10,363 bases of DNA from Sulfurovum sp. (GCA_026983895.1 JALSTF010000169.1:1-10363); one strand, 5' to 3'. Positions 1 through 5,006 are shown, counted from the stretch's first letter. Notes: a model not told the origin generated them from the letters alone. A program made the numbers and translations.

Positions 1-681
1 TTCCACTCCCAGTTTCTCTTTGGCGGCATCGGAAAGCTCAAAATGGACATAAATGGAGTAATCTTCTTTATCCTCATATTCTACTTCTGCATCAGCCAGT
101 GCCGTTCTCGCTGCCCAGGACCAAAAGATCGGCTTGTGCCTTTCCACAAGCAGGCCTCTCTTGGCCACTTCGCAAAGCGTTCTGTAAATATTAGCTTCAA
201 ACTTGAAATCCATCGTGACATAAGGGTTTTCCCAGTCGGCAATGACCCCGAGTTCCTTGAAGCTTGTGCGCTGGATATCTACGAATTTCGCCGCATGCTC
301 ACGGCAAAGCTCTCTGAATTTCTCTGTAGGCATTGCCTCTTTCTTGCTTTTTCCGAGTTTCTCCTCGACTTTTTGCTCTATCGGCAGGCCATGACAGTCC
401 CAGCCCGGTGTCATACGCACCGCTTTCCCCTGAAAATAGTTATACTTCAGGATAATGTCTTTGAGGATCTTGTTAAGGGCATGCCCGATGTGGATATCAC
501 CGTTTGCATAGGGAGGGCCATCATGCAAGGTATAGAGTTCGGCACCTTCACGCTTGGCTTTCATCTGTTCATATACATCGGCATCAAACCATGCTTTATA
601 CTTTTTGGGTTCATTCGTAGGAAGATTTCCGCGCATTGGGAAGTCTGTTTTTGGGAGGAGGAGGGTTGCTTTGAAATCCAT
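1..681 (-). CDS. ileS: Isoleucyl-tRNA synthetase, N-terminal part (partial)
   Basis: Cytoplasmic class I aminoacyl-tRNA synthetase that charges tRNA-Ile. The visible 227 residues start MDFKATLLLPKTDF and run off the left edge with no stop; the full family length is about 900 or more residues. The class I nucleotide-binding signature HIGH is at residues 64-67 in the context PPYANGDIHIGHALNK, followed by GWDCHGLPIE at 93-102. The segment from about residue 200 (ALADAEVEYEDK) leads into the CP1 editing domain. I chose the ATG at 681 because known epsilonproteobacterial IleS proteins begin at this MD-K-TLLLP position and an AAGGTG Shine-Dalgarno lies about 9 bases upstream. An in-frame ATG at 699, itself behind AGGGG, would add six residues (MKVLST) and cannot be excluded. 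The gene is divergent from the CinA-like gene. Confidence 0.97.
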   Translation of the reverse strand, partial: MDFKATLLLPKTDFPMRGNLPTNEPKKYKAWFDADVYEQMKAKREGAELYTLHDGPPYANGDIHIGHALNKILKDIILKYNYFQGKAVRMTPGWDCHGLPIEQKVEEKLGKSKKEAMPTEKFRELCREHAAKFVDIQRTSFKELGVIADWENPYVTMDFKFEANIYRTLCEVAKRGLLVERHKPIFWSWAARTALADAEVEYEDKEDYSIYVHFELSDAAKEKLGVE

Positions 682-727
682 TGTCGATAACACCTTCATA
701 GGGTCGCCCCTGATATATTATCCCGTG

Positions 728-733
728 ATTGTA
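728..733 (-). promoter_or_regulatory. Putative -10 box for ileS
   Basis: TACAAT on the minus strand would put the transcription start near 721, giving a leader of about 40 bases to the ATG at 681, or about 22 to the one at 699. A second candidate, GATAAT (722-717), lies just downstream. No convincing -35 box is visible, as is common for epsilonproteobacterial sigma70 promoters. The box is the left arm of an 8-bp inverted repeat shared with the opposing cinA promoter. Confidence 0.45.
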
Positions 734-762
734 TCCAAATCACGATTAAAAGGTACTTTCGA

Positions 763-768
763 TACAAT
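763..768 (+). promoter_or_regulatory. Putative -10 box for the CinA-like gene
   Basis: TACAAT ends seven bases before the A of the ATG at 775, so the predicted start of transcription falls at or next to the initiation codon. No Shine-Dalgarno is visible in the bases before the ATG. Together these suggest a leaderless or near-leaderless mRNA, which is an inference. There is no clear -35 box. Confidence 0.4.
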
Positions 769-774
769 TTTCCT

Positions 775-1257
775 ATGAAGAACATTAGAAAAATCACAGA
801 AAAGATCATTCGGTATCTGACACAGCGACAACAGACCATTACCTTTGCAGAGAGTTGCACGGGCGGAAGGATCGCTGCTGAATTCACTGCAGTTTCAGGC
901 GCATCAAGCGTATTGCACGGTTCAGTCGTGACCTACTCCAATGAGATCAAGCATCGCTGGCTCGGAGTCAGAAAAGATACCCTGGAAAAAGAGGGAGCGG
1001 TCAGCCGGACCTGTGTGCAAGAGATGCTCGACGGGGTACAGAAGCTGTCCGACAGCGACTATGCCATTGCAGTCTCCGGTATAGCAGGGCCTACCGGCGG
1101 TACAGAGCTCAAACCGGTAGGAACCGTTTATATAGGTATTAAAACACCTTTTTCCATAGAAGTGTACCACTGTCATTTTCACGGTAACAGAGAGCAGATT
1201 CAGGAACAATCCGTTGTCTTTGCCATCGAGAAATTGGATGAAGCGGTAAATTTTTAA
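775..1257 (+). CDS. pncC: CinA C-terminal domain protein, probable nicotinamide-nucleotide amidase
   Basis: A 160-residue stand-alone protein equivalent to the C-terminal domain of CinA. This family deamidates nicotinamide mononucleotide to nicotinic acid mononucleotide, recycling the NMN released by NAD-dependent DNA ligase. Family motifs in order are AESCTGG at residues 25-31, VVTYSN at 51-56, SGIAGPTGGT at 101-110, KPVGTVY at 113-119 and a late FHGNRE at 135-140, where many homologues have GDRE. Length fits single-domain PncC proteins such as E. coli YgaD; the N-terminal molybdopterin-binding-like CinA domain is absent and no remnant is seen upstream. The protein has no signal peptide, so it is cytosolic. 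It stands alone between ileS and the tRNA cluster. The family call is firm; the enzymatic activity is inferred from the family. Confidence 0.92.
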   Translation: MKNIRKITEKIIRYLTQRQQTITFAESCTGGRIAAEFTAVSGASSVLHGSVVTYSNEIKHRWLGVRKDTLEKEGAVSRTCVQEMLDGVQKLSDSDYAIAVSGIAGPTGGTELKPVGTVYIGIKTPFSIEVYHCHFHGNREQIQEQSVVFAIEKLDEAVNF

Positions 1258-1274
1258 ATAATTTTGAAATTCTC

Positions 1275-1303
1275 TTGACAATTAAAAATTTCTGAGCTAT
1301 AAT
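1275..1303 (+). promoter_or_regulatory. Consensus sigma70 promoter of the tRNA cluster
   Basis: A perfect TTGACA (1275-1280) and a perfect TATAAT (1298-1303) are separated by the optimal 17 bases. The stretch just upstream (about 1252-1274) is almost all A and T and could act as an UP element. The start is predicted near 1310, about 30 bases before the first tRNA. Every other promoter I could propose in this window lacks a good -35 box, so this one stands out as built for high constitutive output of stable RNA. Confidence 0.92.
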
Positions 1304-1339
1304 TCCGTCCACTTATTGCAAGTTAAACCTGCAAAATGT

Positions 1340-1415
1340 GACCCGTTAGCTCAGTTGGTAGAGCAATTCCCTTTTAAGGAATGGGCCCTAGGTTCGAATC
1401 CTAGACGGGTCACCA
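1340..1415 (+). tRNA. tRNA-Lys (anticodon TTT), copy 1
   Basis: A 76-nt tRNA with encoded CCA. The acceptor stem GACCCGT pairs with ACGGGTC, the D stem is GCTC/GAGC, the anticodon stem is ATTCC/GGAAT around the loop CTTTTAA with anticodon TTT at 1373-1375, and the T arm is CTAGG/CCTAG around TTCGAAT. First gene of the cluster and identical in sequence to the copy at 1530-1605. Confidence 0.98.
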
Positions 1416-1428
1416 CTATGTGTAATGT

Positions 1429-1505
1429 GCGGCGGTAGTTCAGTTGGTTAGAATACCTGCCTGTCACGCAGGGGGTCGCGAGTTCGAGTCTCGTCCGCCG
1501 CGCCA
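1429..1505 (+). tRNA. tRNA-Asp (anticodon GTC), copy 1
   Basis: A 77-nt tRNA with encoded CCA. Acceptor GCGGCGG pairs with CCGCCGC; discriminator base is G, as expected for tRNA-Asp. The anticodon stem CCTGC/GCAGG surrounds CTGTCAC, with anticodon GTC at 1463-1465. The T arm is GCGAG/CTCGT. It starts 13 bases after tRNA-Lys copy 1 and is identical to the copy at 2075-2151. Confidence 0.98.
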
Positions 1506-1529
1506 TTCACACTTTTTTTCATCATCAGT

Positions 1530-1605
1530 GACCCGTTAGCTCAGTTGGTAGAGCAATTCCCTTTTAAGGAATGGGCCCTAGGTTCGAATCCTAGACGGGT
1601 CACCA
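1530..1605 (+). tRNA. tRNA-Lys (anticodon TTT), copy 2
   Basis: Identical over all 76 nt to the copy at 1340-1415, exactly 190 bases downstream, with anticodon TTT at 1563-1565 and encoded CCA. Identity with copy 1 stops within a few bases of the mature ends, so the duplicated unit is essentially the tRNA itself. Confidence 0.98.
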
Positions 1606-1626
1606 CCATAACAATCACAAAACGTT

Positions 1627-1702
1627 GGTCGCTTAGCTCAGTTGGTAGAGCGCTACCCTTACAAGGTAGATGTCACAAGTTCGAGTCTTGTAGCGACCAC
1701 CA
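1627..1702 (+). tRNA. tRNA-Val (anticodon TAC), copy 1
   Basis: A 76-nt tRNA with encoded CCA. Acceptor GGTCGCT pairs with AGCGACC; D stem GCTC/GAGC; anticodon stem CTACC/GGTAG around CTTACAA, anticodon TAC at 1660-1662; T arm ACAAG/CTTGT. Identical to the copy at 1825-1900. Confidence 0.98.
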
Positions 1703-1715
1703 TGACTGTTTGGAT

Positions 1716-1736
1716 CTAGATGACCCTTTCATCTAG
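1716..1736 (+). repeat. Inverted repeat across the 5' end of tRNA-Glu
   Basis: CTAGATG (1716-1722) and CATCTAG (1730-1736) form a perfect 7-bp stem with a 7-base loop. The left arm covers the 5' leader plus the first base of the mature tRNA; the right arm is the D-stem strand. In the precursor this hairpin would compete with the normal acceptor and D stems. Confidence 0.5.
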
Positions 1737-1797
1737 TGGCCAAGGATGCTGCGTTTTCATCGTAGTCACAGAGGTTCAAATCCTCTAGGGGTCGCCA
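1722..1797 (+). tRNA. tRNA-Glu (anticodon TTC)
   Basis: A 76-nt tRNA with encoded CCA and a G discriminator base. Acceptor GACCCTT pairs with AGGGGTC through one G-U pair. The anticodon stem CTGCG/CGTAG, with a G-U pair, surrounds TTTTCAT; anticodon TTC is at 1756-1758. The T arm is AGAGG/CCTCT. It is the only single-copy tRNA here besides Leu. Its 5' leader is complementary to its own D arm (see the 1716-1736 entry). tRNA-Glu also feeds haem synthesis in bacteria that use glutamyl-tRNA reductase. Confidence 0.97.
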
Positions 1798-1801
1798 AAA
1801 C

Positions 1802-1819
1802 CTATCGTATATTCGATAG
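1802..1819 (+). repeat. Small hairpin in the Glu-Val tRNA spacer
   Basis: CTATCG (1802-1807) and CGATAG (1814-1819) form a perfect 6-bp stem with loop TATATT. It occupies most of the 27-base spacer between tRNA-Glu and tRNA-Val copy 2. No T run follows, so it is not an intrinsic terminator; it could be a processing element or chance. Confidence 0.4.
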
Positions 1820-1824
1820 TGCCC

Positions 1825-1900
1825 GGTCGCTTAGCTCAGTTGGTAGAGCGCTACCCTTACAAGGTAGATGTCACAAGTTCGAGTCTTGTAGCGACCACCA
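1825..1900 (+). tRNA. tRNA-Val (anticodon TAC), copy 2
   Basis: Identical over 76 nt to the copy at 1627-1702; anticodon TAC at 1858-1860; CCA encoded at 1898-1900. It is followed by the only long gap of the cluster, 174 bases to the next tRNA. Confidence 0.98.
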
Positions 1901-2013
1901 TTGATAGAACGCGAAATAAGCATAGCTCATCTTTGAGTTACGTTAACGCTGTGTTTACTTCAGCAATAGGCTCACGGAACTTGTTTCCTAAGCATTTTAA
2001 GTAGAATGTTCTT

Positions 2014-2048
2014 TTTTACTCTTGCTTTTAATACAAAATGAGTAAAAT
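2014..2048 (+). promoter_or_regulatory. Possible internal promoter with an overlapping inverted repeat
   Basis: Within the 174-base gap between tRNA-Val copy 2 and tRNA-Asp copy 2, TTGCTT (2022-2027) and TAAAAT (2043-2048) make a plausible but short-spaced (15 bases) promoter, with a predicted start about 20 bases before tRNA-Asp. TTTTACTC (2014-2021) and GAGTAAAA (2040-2047) form a perfect 8-bp inverted repeat enclosing the spacer and overlapping the -10, an operator-like arrangement. The rest of the gap (1901-2013) shows no gene. Confidence 0.4.
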
Positions 2049-2074
2049 ACTTTTCAACCTTTTAAGGTTACGGT

Positions 2075-2151
2075 GCGGCGGTAGTTCAGTTGGTTAGAAT
2101 ACCTGCCTGTCACGCAGGGGGTCGCGAGTTCGAGTCTCGTCCGCCGCGCCA
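2075..2151 (+). tRNA. tRNA-Asp (anticodon GTC), copy 2
   Basis: Identical over 77 nt to the copy at 1429-1505; anticodon GTC at 2109-2111; CCA encoded at 2149-2151. It probably forms a separate two-gene unit with the following tRNA-Leu, given the long gap and possible promoter upstream. Confidence 0.98.
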
Positions 2152-2190
2152 CTTCTTTACAAAATCCAGTTCACACTCTTAAAATATCTT

Positions 2191-2277
2191 GCGGATATGG
2201 CGGAATTGGTAGACGCGCTAGATTCAGGTTCTAGTGGGCGCAAGCCCGTGGAGGTTCGACTCCTCTTATCCGCACCA
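2191..2277 (+). tRNA. tRNA-Leu (anticodon CAG)
   Basis: An 87-nt class II tRNA with encoded CCA. Acceptor GCGGATA pairs with TATCCGC. The anticodon stem CTAGA/TCTAG surrounds TTCAGGT, giving anticodon CAG at 2225-2227, which reads CUG. The long variable arm has the stem GGGC/GCCC with loop GCAA. Last tRNA of the cluster; no intrinsic terminator is visible in the 80 bases after it. Confidence 0.97.
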
Positions 2278-2302
2278 GCTACATACGATTAAAACACCTA
2301 AG

Positions 2303-2308
2303 TATAAT
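2303..2308 (+). promoter_or_regulatory. Putative -10 box for the Excalibur protein gene
   Basis: A consensus TATAAT predicts a start near 2315, about 40 bases before the proposed TTG codon. No recognisable -35 is present. Read-through from the tRNA cluster is the alternative, since no terminator separates them. Confidence 0.4.
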
Positions 2309-2357
2309 TGCAGTATCATTTCTATTTTGACCTACATAGATAAATAAGGGATTGCCT

Positions 2358-2657
2358 TTGAAAAAAATTTTGTTGGTAAGTGTGACAATACTTATTGCTT
2401 TTGCTACTTGGGTACTCATGCCATATAAAGCGCACACCAGCACCAACAGCTATAATACAGTTCGGCCTAGAGTTCCTGTGCATACCCCTCGTGCACCAAT
2501 CAAACATACTTCATTCCGCTGTGATGGCAGACAATATTGTAGCCAAATGCACTCCTACGAAGAAGCCAAATATTTTTTGGATCATTGCCCCCATACAAAA
2601 ATGGATGGGGATGGAGACGGCATCCCCTGCGAAAAACAATTCAGACGCTATAAGTAG
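2358..2657 (+). CDS. Small exported Excalibur-domain calcium-binding protein
   Basis: About 99 residues. A hydrophobic N-terminal segment (KKILLVSVTILIAFATWVL) is a signal peptide or membrane anchor, so the rest should lie in the periplasm or outside. A proline- and basic-rich linker follows, then an Excalibur domain: two cysteine pairs (CDGRQYC, then the Cys of DHCPH and that of IPCE), the helix SYEEAKYFL and the calcium-binding loop DGDGDG with CE right after. The start is TTG in any case: TTG at 2358 sits seven bases after AAGGG (2346-2350), whereas TTG at 2352 would leave only one base, so 2358 is preferred. Excalibur domains often sit at the C-terminus of secreted nucleases or cell-wall proteins; here there is no catalytic domain and the function is unknown. 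It converges on hisD with a 10-base gap. Confidence 0.85.
   Translation: MKKILLVSVTILIAFATWVLMPYKAHTSTNSYNTVRPRVPVHTPRAPIKHTSFRCDGRQYCSQMHSYEEAKYFLDHCPHTKMDGDGDGIPCEKQFRRYK
2607..2627 (-). terminator. Possible hisD terminator inside the Excalibur gene
   Basis: On the minus strand GGGGATG and CATCCCC form a 7-bp GC-rich stem with a 7-base loop, and a five-T run begins five bases after the stem. It lies about 40 bases past the hisD stop. The same bases encode the calcium-binding loop of the convergent gene, so codon constraint alone may explain the symmetry. Confidence 0.3.
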
Positions 2658-2667
2658 GCACTGACCC

Positions 2668-3960
2668 TTAATCTTTTAGACGAATACGCACAGATTCTTC
2701 ATGGGCCGTCAGCCCTTCAGTATGGGCAATAAGCGCGCACTGCTCGCCTATTTCATCCATTCCTTTTTTGCTCATCATAATGATCGAGGATTTCTTCAGG
2801 AAGTTCTCCACACTCAACGGAGAATAAAATTTCGCCGTACCGCCTGTGGGCAGTGTGTGATTGGGGCCGGCAATATAGTCCCCTATAGGCTCTGGTGTGT
2901 TCTCTCCAAGGAAGATCGCACCGGCATGTCTGATCTTTTCCAAAAGGCTCATTGGATCTTTCGTGACCACTTCAAGGTGTTCCGGTGCGATCTCGTTCAT
3001 CAGGTCTATCGCTTCATCTATATCTTTTGTGACGATGATGGCACCACGCTCCTCGATGGACTTTCTGGCGATCTCTTCCCGACTGAGCGTACCGAGGTAC
3101 TCCTCTACTTTATCACTCACCCTGTTGGCCAGTTCGCTGTCGGTGGTAATGAGGATGGAGCTTGCCATCTCGTCATGTTCCGCCTGAGAGAGCAGATCGA
3201 TGGCAAGATAGTCCTCTCGTGCCGTCTCATCCGCCAAGATGCCTATCTCAGAAGGTCCGGCGATCATATCGATGTTGACCTCTCCGTACACAAGCTTCTT
3301 TGCCGTTGCCACGAAGATATTCCCCGGTCCGGTGATCACATCGACTTTGGGGATCGTCTCCGTTCCGTATGCCATGGCACCGATGGCAGAAGCGCCCCCT
3401 ACTCTGAAGACCTTTGTCACTTTACACAAATGGCAGGCCGCCAGAAGCAGTGCGTTGAGTTCATTGTCCGGTGCAGGCGTACAGACCACGATCTCTTCCA
3501 CACCTGCTACCTGGGCAGGGATCACATTCATCAACAGCGATGAAGGATAGGCCGCTTTCCCTCCCGGGATGTATAGCCCTGCTCTGTCCACAGCCGTTAC
3601 TTTCTGCCCCAGGATCGTACCGTTCTCCTCTTTATCCATCCATGTCTTTGGCATCAGCTTTTGATGATAGGCTTCAATGCGGTCATACGCAAGATGCAGT
3701 GCATTACGCAGCGTTGGATCAATAGTTTCATACGCACTTTTCATATCGTCTGTCGATACAAGAAGTTCACTATCTTCCGCAGGTTCCCACCTATCGAATT
3801 TCGCTATCTGTGCCTTAAGTGCTTTATTTCCCTCTGTCCGGATCTCTTTGAGCAGACCGGATACGATGCCTGTCACACCTTCAATATCCATTTTCCCGCG
3901 TTCGAGAAGTGCATTGAAGTTTGTTTCAAACGTGTCGTCATTGCTGTAAAATATTTTCAT
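2668..3960 (-). CDS. hisD: Histidinol dehydrogenase
   Basis: Catalyses the last two steps of histidine synthesis: NAD-dependent oxidation of L-histidinol to L-histidinal and on to L-histidine; cytoplasmic, zinc-dependent. The protein is 430 residues, the usual length. Zinc ligands expected from E. coli are all present at nearly the same numbers: Q259 and H262 (LLSQAEHD), D361 (IGDYIAGPNH) and H420 (LTAHEES). The catalytic pair E327-H328 is in NEIAPEHLE. The glycine-rich segments GLYIPGGKAAYPS and ITGPGN are typical. The reading frame extends up to an ATG at 4023, but that would overlap the upstream gene; the ATG at 3960 has AGGA about seven bases before it and fits HisD N-termini. It lies 25 bases after the PLP enzyme gene, probably cotranscribed, and apart from other his genes. 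Confidence 0.97.
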   Translation of the reverse strand: MKIFYSNDDTFETNFNALLERGKMDIEGVTGIVSGLLKEIRTEGNKALKAQIAKFDRWEPAEDSELLVSTDDMKSAYETIDPTLRNALHLAYDRIEAYHQKLMPKTWMDKEENGTILGQKVTAVDRAGLYIPGGKAAYPSSLLMNVIPAQVAGVEEIVVCTPAPDNELNALLLAACHLCKVTKVFRVGGASAIGAMAYGTETIPKVDVITGPGNIFVATAKKLVYGEVNIDMIAGPSEIGILADETAREDYLAIDLLSQAEHDEMASSILITTDSELANRVSDKVEEYLGTLSREEIARKSIEERGAIIVTKDIDEAIDLMNEIAPEHLEVVTKDPMSLLEKIRHAGAIFLGENTPEPIGDYIAGPNHTLPTGGTAKFYSPLSVENFLKKSSIIMMSKKGMDEIGEQCALIAHTEGLTAHEESVRIRLKD

Positions 3961-3978
3961 TATGTTATCCTGTTGATT

Positions 3979-4000
3979 GGTACTGTCAGGAGACAGTACC
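3979..4000 (-). promoter_or_regulatory. Strong intercistronic hairpin before hisD
   Basis: GGTACTGTC (3979-3987) and GACAGTACC (3992-4000) form a perfect 9-bp stem with a 4-base loop. It covers the stop codon (3986-3988) of the upstream gene. On the mRNA the loop reads UCCU, complementary to the AGGA Shine-Dalgarno of hisD some 15 bases downstream. No U run follows, so it is not a classic terminator. A role in mRNA processing, stability or hisD translation is inferred. Confidence 0.6.
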
Positions 4001-4930
4001 CTGCGTTTTGTATTTTCTCTCATATCTTGGGATCATGCTTTCATTGCCCAGCACACCGCCTTGATGCAGATAGAGTGTGGGTTTCCCCATGATCTGAGGA
4101 TGTGCCAAAAGAGTACGCCATCCCAAAGGATCATAGAGCAGATCGAAAGTCACGCCCGTTTGTTGTTGTAATTTTAGCCAAATTTTGTAATTTTCTTTAT
4201 AAAGTTTGCCAAAATGGTGTTTTTTCTCCAAACTGATGATGGTTGGATGGAGGGATTCATCCTGCTCCAGCATTGAAAACTGTTTTTTCAGGTAGGCTGC
4301 ATCGCCTACGCATGGGCAGGTATATACTTGAGTGAGGCGTGAGGAGTGCGCCCGAACGGAGTGACAAGTGCCCTTGGGATAAGGAGTGAGGAGTGATTTT
4401 TGGAGAAACAAGGCTGTGGTTCCGGTACCTGAGGGTAAAAAGATATTTAATGATTCAATACCGTTTTCTTTTTGCCAATCGATGATCTCTTCTGCCAACA
4501 GCCCAATGCCATACTCTGCTTCTTTTTGTCGTCCGCCCTCTTCTATAAAAAGTATATCGTCTTCAAACTGCTCCCTGTTCCCTGCTCCCTGTTCACTGAT
4601 CATCATCCCGTTCTCAAGTGCTGCTTTGTAATTGCCATGAGGGTTTTCTTTTAAATACGCAGCTACATGGTCTGCATAATACTCAAACGCCCACCCTTTC
4701 ATCTTCGCCAGTACCGAAAGCGAATACATCGCATTGGACTGGGCAGAGCCGTAGGAGACCACCTTTCGGATATGCGCTAAATCATCTTGTAGGAAATAGT
4801 GGAATTTGCGTGCCTTGTTGCCTGAGAAATCAGGATGAATCAGGTCATCACGTTTTAAAAAAAAGTTTTTGTTTTCAAAAGAGATAGTTTGTACAGGAGA
4901 GGGAAACGATAACAACATGGAACCATCCAT
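3986..4930 (-). CDS. PLP-dependent enzyme, ACC deaminase/D-cysteine desulfhydrase family
   Basis: A 314-residue fold type II PLP enzyme. The PLP lysine is K39 in SGNKARK, preceded by FLKRDDL; QSN of the substrate loop is at 64-66 (YGSAQSNAM) and the phosphate-binding loop LPSGTGTTA at 165-173. The family also shows HTGG or HLGG near the C-terminus; here it is HQGG (289-292), and the segment equivalent to DPVYEGK or DPVYTGK appears to be DPLGWRT, so neither signature decides between ACC deaminase and D-cysteine desulfhydrase. Two stretches look inserted: residues about 112-122 (SEQGAGNREQF) and about 179-201, both encoded by short repeats. The frame stays open through both. The start is uncertain: ATG 4930 has no good Shine-Dalgarno and ATG 4918 (residue 5) is equally plausible. 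It precedes hisD by 25 bases. Confidence 0.85.
   Translation of the reverse strand: MDGSMLLSFPSPVQTISFENKNFFLKRDDLIHPDFSGNKARKFHYFLQDDLAHIRKVVSYGSAQSNAMYSLSVLAKMKGWAFEYYADHVAAYLKENPHGNYKAALENGMMISEQGAGNREQFEDDILFIEEGGRQKEAEYGIGLLAEEIIDWQKENGIESLNIFLPSGTGTTALFLQKSLLTPYPKGTCHSVRAHSSRLTQVYTCPCVGDAAYLKKQFSMLEQDESLHPTIISLEKKHHFGKLYKENYKIWLKLQQQTGVTFDLLYDPLGWRTLLAHPQIMGKPTLYLHQGGVLGNESMIPRYERKYKTQGTVS
4331..4396. repeat. Repeat element inserted in frame in the PLP enzyme gene
   Basis: On the plus strand the segment begins with 7-bp units AGTGAGG, CGTGAGG and AGTGCGC (4331-4351) and ends with two perfect GGAGTGA units (4383-4396), with a non-repetitive core (CGAACGGAGTGACAAGTGCC and flanks) between. 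It encodes residues about 179-201 between the phosphate-binding loop (GTGTTALFLQK) and VYTCPCVGD, two blocks normally separated by only a few residues in this family. The composition of the encoded peptide (SLLTPYPKGTCHSVRAHSS) is unlike the rest of the protein. Confidence 0.6.
4571..4598. repeat. Four-unit heptamer tandem repeat in the PLP enzyme gene
   Basis: Consecutive 7-bp units CTCCCTG, TTCCCTG, CTCCCTG and TTCACTG (plus strand), so the 14-mer CTGCTCCCTGTTCC is nearly repeated twice. On the coding strand it reads as CAGGGAG/CAGGGAA units and gives the residues SEQGAGNREQF. Seven is not a multiple of three, so gain or loss of one unit would shift the reading frame. Confidence 0.75.
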
Positions 4931-4934
4931 TCAT

Positions 4935-5006
4935 CACACGAAGTGTGCCTTTGTTGTGGCGAACGACCTTGAAAGCGAAGCGATTCGAGAGCCACAACGA
5001 TTTTTT
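4935..5006. repeat. Palindrome-rich spacer between fba and the PLP enzyme gene
   Basis: The 153-base gap 4931-5083 has no gene but holds strong dyads. CACAC/GTGTG (4935-4947, 3-base loop) abuts the PLP gene start. GTTGTGGC (4953-4960) and GCCACAAC (4991-4998) are a perfect 8-bp inverted repeat whose 30-base interior contains further pairing (GAACG against CGATTC). A six-T run (5001-5006) follows on the plus strand, but no plus-strand gene ends here. It could be a dispersed repeat element or an mRNA hairpin separating fba from the downstream pair. Confidence 0.5.

Noticed and set aside
43..690. A 215-codon open frame on the plus strand opposite ileS
   Set aside because: The minus strand carries the HIGH motif and a full IleS N-terminus; the plus frame is a shadow.
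1545..2004. Short open frames across the tRNA cluster
   Set aside because: They are translations of tRNA sequence and have no coding features.
1340..2277. tRNA genes as integration (att) sites of a mobile element
   Set aside because: No integrase and no partial tRNA 3'-end repeat outside the cluster; the repeats are complete functional tRNAs.
2701..3543. A 280-codon open frame on the plus strand opposite hisD
   Set aside because: hisD on the minus strand has all zinc ligands and catalytic residues; the opposite frame resembles no family and arises from hisD codon bias.
4571..4598. CRISPR-like array
   Set aside because: The units are 7 bp and contiguous with no spacers; it is a simple tandem repeat.
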